This document shows, piece after piece, positions 58,540 through 64,000 of a stretch of DNA of 64,000 nt. A program made the position numbers and the translations under genes. Position 1 is the stretch's first letter; every line of letters begins with the position of its first letter. The notes under the pieces were generated by a model that worked only from the letters and a program-made list of their open reading frames with translations, was not told the DNA's origin and made no database searches. This DNA comes from Coptis chinensis (lineage: Eukaryota; Streptophyta; Magnoliopsida; Ranunculales; Ranunculaceae), in assembly GCA_015680905.1 (NCBI GenBank), contig CM027379.1:98569001-98633000 (forward strand). Direction: 5' to 3'.

Positions 58540-59983
58540 AGAAATAGACATGCATTTGCATATGCACCGACTCTTTTAAAAACTTTCTCAACAATCATAA
58601 CTATACATATATAAATTTTATACCAAATCGTGATTCATGTTTTCATCACTAACTCGTTTTAATTTCCTAACAAATTGTTTTAATTAAGTTTTAAAAACTC
58701 ATTTTAGTTTAGAAGTGTGATTCACGTTTTTAATAGGAAAAGAATTCCCGTTTTAATTAGAAGTGCTAGATTTTTCTTTTTCAATTTTTCAATAGGGGAG
58801 GAATTCCCATTATAATAGGAGAAAAATTATCGTTTTAATTAGAAGCGTTAGAATTTATTTTTTCAATAGGAGAGGAATTCTCGTTTTAATAGGAGTTGAT
58901 GACGTGAAATTTTACGAGAGCTAAAAAAATACCTCTTGCTCAACAATCATAATAGAACTTTTAAGAGAGGCTAGAAAAATACCCCTTGCTCAACAATCAT
59001 AATAGAAATTTTCTAACAAATCGTGATTCATGTTTTCAACCAGTTTTAATTTCCTAACAAATTATTTTAATCAAGTCTTAAAAACCCATTTTAATTTCTT
59101 AACAAATTGTTTTAATTAAGTTTTAAAAACCCATTTTTTTAATTGGGGGAGGGAGGGATCCCATTTTAATTAAGGAGTGTGATTCCCATTTTTAATAGGA
59201 GAAAAATTCCCGTTATAATTAGACATTAATGCTAGATTAAATTTTTCTTTTTCAATAGGGAGGAATTCCCATTATAATTAGAAATGCTAGATTCTTCTTG
59301 AAAATCTGCCTCCACCTATAAAGAGTGCTAGCACATCCAGTAAAGCTAGACCAAGTCTCCCTGATAACCTTATTTGGCAATTCACTAAAAAAACAATTAA
59401 ACAACCTCCATATCTGAACCTTGTAAATCAGTGTGAATTGTTCCCATTGTTAGGTAAACTTCATTCAAATCAACCAAAGTTCTAAATTTTTGTTTTTTTT
59501 TTAGGTTTGGTTTTGAAGAAGAAAAGCGGAGAAGGCTATAGAGAGTTTCCTGAAAAGAATCAAGCAAGAGATGAACCCGTAGGTGATGGTGAGATTTGGT
59601 TTCCATTTTCTCTTTAGCGATCCTTTTTCATTCTTCGTAGAGAGATTGGAGAGATTTTTACAGAGTTTGGGGTGTTTGACGAAGGGTTAGAGTTTTTTTT
59701 TTTTTTTTGCCTTTTTAATTATTTAATTAGCTAAAAGAGCATCACAAATTAGATATGGTGAAATTTACACTTTTTACCATGTTAGGGAGGTCATTATAAT
59801 TGTGTGATAAATGAAGGAGAATTAAAAAATATATATATATACTAGGGCCACTTTCAAAAATTCCCCATGTTAGGGAGGTCATTATTTAAGTGACGTCTGA
59901 GTTTAAAAAATACAAAATGGACATGACTTAAAGTGATGTCCGGAATTCATATTTTGTTCGGACATTGGTTAAAGTGTTGCCCA
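58540..59983. repeat. Degenerate AT-rich repeat region (AATTCCCGTTTTAAT motif)
   Basis: A motif close to AGGAGAAAAATTCCCGTTTTAATTAGAAGTGCTAGA recurs (here given in parts: GGAGAAAAATTCCC, GTTTTAATTAGAAG, GTGCTAGA) at about 58740, 58800, 58860, 59180 and 59270. Copies in the opposite orientation occur at 61200-61440. A 69-codon minus-strand frame (59397-59606) has no recognised domain. No gene identified. Confidence 0.45.
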
Positions 59984-60230
59984 AGTTATTTATCAACTAA
60001 TAGCGAGATGAGGAAGTCCCCACCTCCTCTATCAACTAATAGTCTATTACCTACGGTATACCGCCCCCATTGGAAAGAATTTTTTTGACACTTGGAGTGA
60101 AAATTTTACACTATACGATTTACACCTCCCATTGGAGATGCCCTAATGGGGGTGGTAAACCGTAGGTTAGATTATTAGTTGATAGAGGAGGTGGAGAATT
60201 CCCCATCTCGCTATTAGTTGATAAATAGCT
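59984..60230. repeat. Foldback MITE (about 247 bp)
   Basis: The left arm (TTATTTATCAACTAATAGCG, then CACCTCCTCTATCAACTAAT, CTACGG) is mirrored by the right arm ending ATTAGTTGATAAATAG, about 95 bp each, imperfect. The loop carries the TTACACC...CCCATTGGAGATGCCC string shared with 44600-44840. Confidence 0.75.
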
Positions 60231-60444
60231 TTGTAATTTTTTAACCAACCAACGTCAAAAAGAGAGACATTTGAAATATCACGTTAAAATCCGTTTTTGT
60301 TACACTTTCTATTTCTAAAGTCGGATATTTGTAATTTTTAACTTTCGAATGTCATATTCAAAGTGGTGTATATCCCCTCTTTGGGATATTTAAATTAAAG
60401 AGAGATATGTCATCACTATCATGGAATTGTGGATATTTCGATAG

Positions 60445-60625
60445 TTAAAAAAATCCCCAAATTTTATCCCCAAATTACACTTCTCCATTGGGGACTATAG
60501 AGTATGGATATTTATAGGCTTTACAATAGTATAATATGCAATTAAAGTTGTAAAATCCTAATAGCACCTAGGTGGAGCTTATGTGGAGGTGTAATTTTAC
60601 ACCCCCTATTAGAGATGCCCTAAAA
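60445..60625. repeat. MITE-like dispersed repeat, copy 2
   Basis: CTCCATTGGGGACTATAGAG, TTGTAAAATCCTAATAGCAC, GGAGGTGTAATTTTACACCC and GAGATGCCCTAA repeat the order seen at 44600-44840. Confidence 0.55.
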
Positions 60626-60775
60626 TGAACTTTGGGTGTGTATTAGAACAAGATATGTTATAATTGAAAGGATAATTATTTGGAGATTGCAAATTGTTGT
60701 TGCAAGGGTCAAGAAGCAAATTTGTCAGTTAAAATTCTACCAAAACACAAAATAGTCTAGAGATTTATATATATA

Positions 60776-61160
60776 TTTGGGTGGGCTACGTCGACATACA
60801 GAAATGGCATACGAAATTCAAAAGCGGACTTGCACTGCACATTGCATTAGGGGCTGATTTTTTGTAGAGATGACCTCCCTACCACGGATAGTATCTCTAG
60901 AAAAAATCACCTCAATTGGATGTGCCTAGTCTTGTCAAAAGAGTGTTAAAATTATGGACCGTTAGATAAATTTCAAACTTGAACTCAATTTTTGGTAGGG
61001 GACATGTTCAAAACAACTGATTTTCTTTGGAGATGATCTCCATGTTGTAGATATCACATCCCCTAAAAATCAGCTCTTAATTAGTTCATTGTGTAGGTAA
61101 GTAGGATTGCGTATATCAATTCCGTATGTCATTTCTATATGTCGACGTAGCCAACCCAAA
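60776..61160. repeat. MITE with about 100-bp inverted ends (385 bp)
   Basis: Left TTTGGGTGGGCTACGTCGAC and ATACAGAAATGGCATACG are matched by the inverse of the right end (TTTGGGTTGGCTACGTCGAC, ATATAGAAATGACATACG). Inner strings GGGCTGATTTTT and its inverse also pair. No clear target duplication was read. Confidence 0.75.
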
Positions 61161-61199
61161 AGTATTTTTCGACCTTCCCTAAAATTCCACGTCATCATT

Positions 61200-61440
61200 A
61201 ACAAAACCAATCTAAAACGAGAATCTCTTTGTCCTTTTAAGATACCAACTTAAATCGAAAATATATTCTTCTTTTCAAAACTCCTATCAAAACAGGAATT
61301 CCTCAATCTCTTTTATTGAAAATGAAAATTCTAGCACTTCAAATTAAATCGGGAATCATTCTCCTATTAAAATGGGAATCATACTACCCTCTAAATTAAG
61401 TCAACTTTCATAACGGGATCCCCAACTAACCACGGGTTAT
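61200..61440 (-). repeat. Inverted copy of the AATTCCC/TTTTAAT repeat
   Basis: Read on the minus strand it gives GATTCCCATTTTAATAGGAG, GATTCCCGATTTAATTTGAA and GTGCTAGAATTTTCATTTTC, as in 58680-59290. Together they may be the two arms of one larger decayed element. Confidence 0.5.
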
Positions 61441-61939
61441 TAAAGCACAATTCACGCTTTTCGCACGAGCTATATGTATCCGTTAAAGGTATCATCATTT
61501 TATCCTCCTAAACTAATATGTATCTAATTCTTTCGCTGCAAGAAATAGTGTATAACTGAACTCTGTACATGAAGTGGGATTTATTATTTTTTGTATTCTG
61601 CACCATCTGTAGATATATGAAACCCATATCGTTCTTTAATGTTTTGCATTAGTTGGAGCACATACTCTTTAGTGGTAAAATTCATTTCTGAATTATTGAT
61701 TCAGCTGTTACACATAACCATTGGATTTCTATCTTTACAGTAACCAATTTGAGGTATCTTCAACCTTAATTATGACATGGATGCAAAGACTATAGCCTAC
61801 CCAAACAATAATAAAAGGCACAACGAAACCTATGTACAATATTGTAAAAGTACATTTTAGTCACGACCTTACAATCTTGGAGAATTGGGTTTGTGTAAGA
61901 TATTTGACTGAACTCAGGTCTGTGTTGTGAGCTGCCTAC
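61441..61939. other. Intergenic, no gene recognised
   Basis: AT-rich sequence with only short frames and no recognised element end. Confidence 0.4.
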
Positions 61940-62310
61940 TGATCAGCCCCCAAATGTGTGTTTTATTACCGTTACAATACTTCATTTATACCCTTCTTAT
62001 GCTTAACAAACAGACAACTTATAGCTTTTGTTGCCGTTTGCAAGATACAGGCCAATTAGAAAGTATATTCTTAATACGTGCATTTTAGTTCAAAAAGGCT
62101 TGCTATTGACACTGCTTGGGAAGATTCTAGCTTAGGAGCAAAAGTGCTGGAAAGTCAAAGTCAACTCTCAAAGACTTAAGGACTTAAAGCTAAAAGCTAT
62201 GGACTTTAGGACTTAAAGCCAAAATCAAGAACTATATTGAATGGACTTAGGTCAAAAGCCCATAAGGTTGTTTCTAGAAGGAAGGGTATAATTGTAAATG
62301 GTGTCCAACC

Positions 62311-62320
62311 TATATATACC
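62311..62320 (+). promoter_or_regulatory. LTR TATA box (TATATATACC)
   Basis: About 370 bp into the LTR that starts at 61940 and upstream of a leader-like, T-rich stretch. The minus-strand LTR at 40773-41535 has a TATA box at a similar offset. Confidence 0.4.
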
Positions 62321-63663
62321 AAAGTTGTAGAGAGAGAACTTTACCCTAAAGCTAATCTTTAGTCATTAGGAATAGAGTAAATGTTTTAATTTAATTTGTT
62401 ATTTTCTTGTTTTCCATTTTTATGTTCTTCAAGCTTTAGTGTAAACCAAGTTCTTAATCTTCTCAATACAAGTTTTCATTACATCCTTTCAAATACAAGT
62501 TTTCATTACATTTTTTCTTTAATACAAGTTTCTCTACTTATCTCATATTGATTTAATCCCACAAACACAAGTCATACTCATTTGACAAGTTCAAATGAGT
62601 ACAACCTTGTGAGTAAGATAATCACCAAACTAAATTTCATTTCATATTTCTCTATTGAATGTGTTTAAGATTTTTACAAGTTAAGATAAAAACTAGTGTT
62701 GCCACCATTAGAACTTAAGAACTCACAAGAAAGATTAGAAGATAGTAGAGAGAGTAGTTCCATCCATCAAACCCATCCTCTAAACAAAGAATTTAAGATG
62801 AACAACAACAAAACCCACACCACTATTCTAATCAATTCAAATGGCGTCGCCGTCATGGATTCAAATGGAAAGAGGAAGATGGAGAAAAACAACACTCATT
62901 GAAACCCTTCTTCTCAATCTTCGTTTCAATTTTTTTAGTTTTTTTTTCTTGATTTTGTTACTTATGTTTCATTTTCGTATGTTTCCAGTACATTTCTGCG
63001 CAAACGGAGCCGAAGAATAGCACGAGACGAATGACCGGAACTTGTTATAGAAAACAGAGCGCAAACGGAGCAAAAGAACCCGCACCGCGCCTGTCATACA
63101 CGCGCCCGCGCACAAAACGCGCCCACATATGTCAGACACTGCACGCGTCCACATACAACACGCACTAGCAAACCATTTCCCTCGCGTCCACATGTGACAC
63201 ACGTCCGCGCCTCATTCAACCGCACCGCGCCTCGATTTTCTCAGACAAAGATTTTGTTGGCTCGGAATCTTCTTGTGTAAGTCTAGTTTAATATTCCATA
63301 GTCTTTTTAATTTAACTGTTAGTAGATAAAAAGTAGATAAATTTACAAAGTTTTGAGTTTTCAAAACCAAAAATTCAATTAAAAATGCAATTTAAAAATT
63401 AAAAATGTTTTTTAATTAAAAGGAATTAGTAATCCATTAGCAAAGTTAAAAATTAAAATTAGTTTAGTATAGCATGTTTAGGTTTTAGTTTTTATTAATT
63501 GTTGTTTGTGCATGTTTAGATTAAGATAATATCATATAGTTGAGTCAAAACACAAAAAAATTAATTAGAATAAAACCAAAATAGTTTAAATTTTGGAAGT
63601 TTAGTCTTTTGGTTTAAGTAGTTTACTACTTACAAAGAGTTGGGGATTCAACCAACTTGGACC

Positions 63664-63711
63664 GGTTAGATGTGCGAGGCCAAAGGGACCGCACATCTCA
63701 ACCTAACTTGG
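63664..63711. repeat. Short hairpin (AGATGTGCG / CGCACATCT)
   Basis: A perfect 9-bp stem with a loop of about 13 bp, flanked by weaker pairing of GGTT and AACC. It may belong to the LTR element. Confidence 0.5.
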
Positions 63712-64000
63712 GGGTTGAAGTTCTAATCTTTGACGAACATGTTCCAAACTTTTACATATTTTGGTCAATTAAGTGGATAGTTAATTAAGTTAAACATAGT
63801 TAATTTCGTGTCTACCGCTTTCATAGTTTAAGCCCACGAAGGCAACCAATTGTAACTTATTGGCTTTGCCATCATTTTGACCTAACTTGTGGGTCTTAGT
63901 TAGATTAAATTTGTAATCGTAAGGAAAAGCTCGAATAGTGGGTTGACACGCAAGACACCAAACACTTCATCAACCCCACCACATCGCCTTCACCCCAAGG

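Larger units (their letters stand above)
61940..64000 (+). mobile_element. Gypsy-type LTR and adjoining sequence, runs off the right edge (fossil)
   Basis: Starts TGATCAGCCCCCAAATGTG, the same start found inverted at 41535. A TATA box (TATATATACC, 62311-62320) follows, then TCAATACAAGTTTTCATTACA repeats (62465-62530). A GC-rich block (about 62990-63240, many CGCGCC strings and CGCAAACGGAGC twice) resembles sequence found in plant gypsy LTRs. No gag or pol was seen before the window ends. A 68-codon frame at 62696-62902 has no recognised domain. Where the LTR ends cannot be told. Confidence 0.5.

Noticed and set aside
62969-63202. 77-codon cysteine-rich minus-strand frame
   Set aside because: It comes from a CGCGCC-rich block in an LTR-like region; the cysteines are a by-product of base composition.
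1-64000. Search for tRNA, rRNA, snoRNA and CRISPR-like arrays
   Set aside because: No tRNA-like arms with an anticodon context, rRNA core or spaced repeat array was recognised by eye. A covariance-model scan would be needed to exclude small RNAs.

Overview
This window is AT-rich plant nuclear DNA, most likely from a eudicot. It shows Ty1/copia, Athila, chromovirus and Tekay/Del-type LTR elements, MULE and CACTA DNA transposons, hAT-like MITEs, and intron-bearing fragments of plant gene families (UGT88, WAV3, RCC1, FAR1, DUF1218, a DPB3-like histone-fold protein). I see no intact host gene, no rRNA or tRNA and no CRISPR. Nearly all recognisable coding sequence is decayed transposon protein or a broken or captured host-gene fragment. 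Coordinates were read by eye; homologies are from remembered family motifs.

Left third (1-29108, all + strand). The 3' half of a copia element (1-2830) lies against a UGT88-type glycosyltransferase pseudogene. Next is a MuDR-type MULE (about 3591-8307) whose transposase is cut where a 16.5-kb Athila-type element (8308-24767) begins. The Athila copy has two recognisable LTRs, but its flanks do not match: a MULE on the left and the gag of a small chromovirus (24768-29108) on the right. That suggests a recombinant or rearranged element.

Middle (29109-48765). A Tekay/Del-type derivative lies on the minus strand (30083-38868). It has 3.45-kb LTRs, a 1.9-kb interior without protein-coding potential, and an intact TGCAA duplication. 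After it come a CACTA end, a partial gypsy LTR (-), several MITEs, a DPB3/NF-YC10-like histone-fold fragment (45142-45414), and a 2.4-kb MULE with long terminal inverted repeats and a perfect 9-bp GGCTAGTTA duplication. That MULE carries a GRF zinc-finger gene fragment.

Right third (48766-64000). A 9.56-kb element with terminal inverted repeats (48910-58470) looks like a Pack-MULE. It holds at least four host-gene pieces on the same (-) strand: the WAV3 RING E3 N-terminus, RCC1 repeats, a FAR1-related C-terminus and DUF1218 exon 1, plus an unidentified terminal exon. A 4.3-kb non-autonomous CACTA element (50935-55248, AAT duplication) is nested inside it. The rest is MITEs, AT-rich repeats and the start of another gypsy-type LTR (from 61940) that runs off the window.

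The genes do not form a pathway. The content is a layered record of transposon insertion, with gene capture by MULEs as its most biological aspect.
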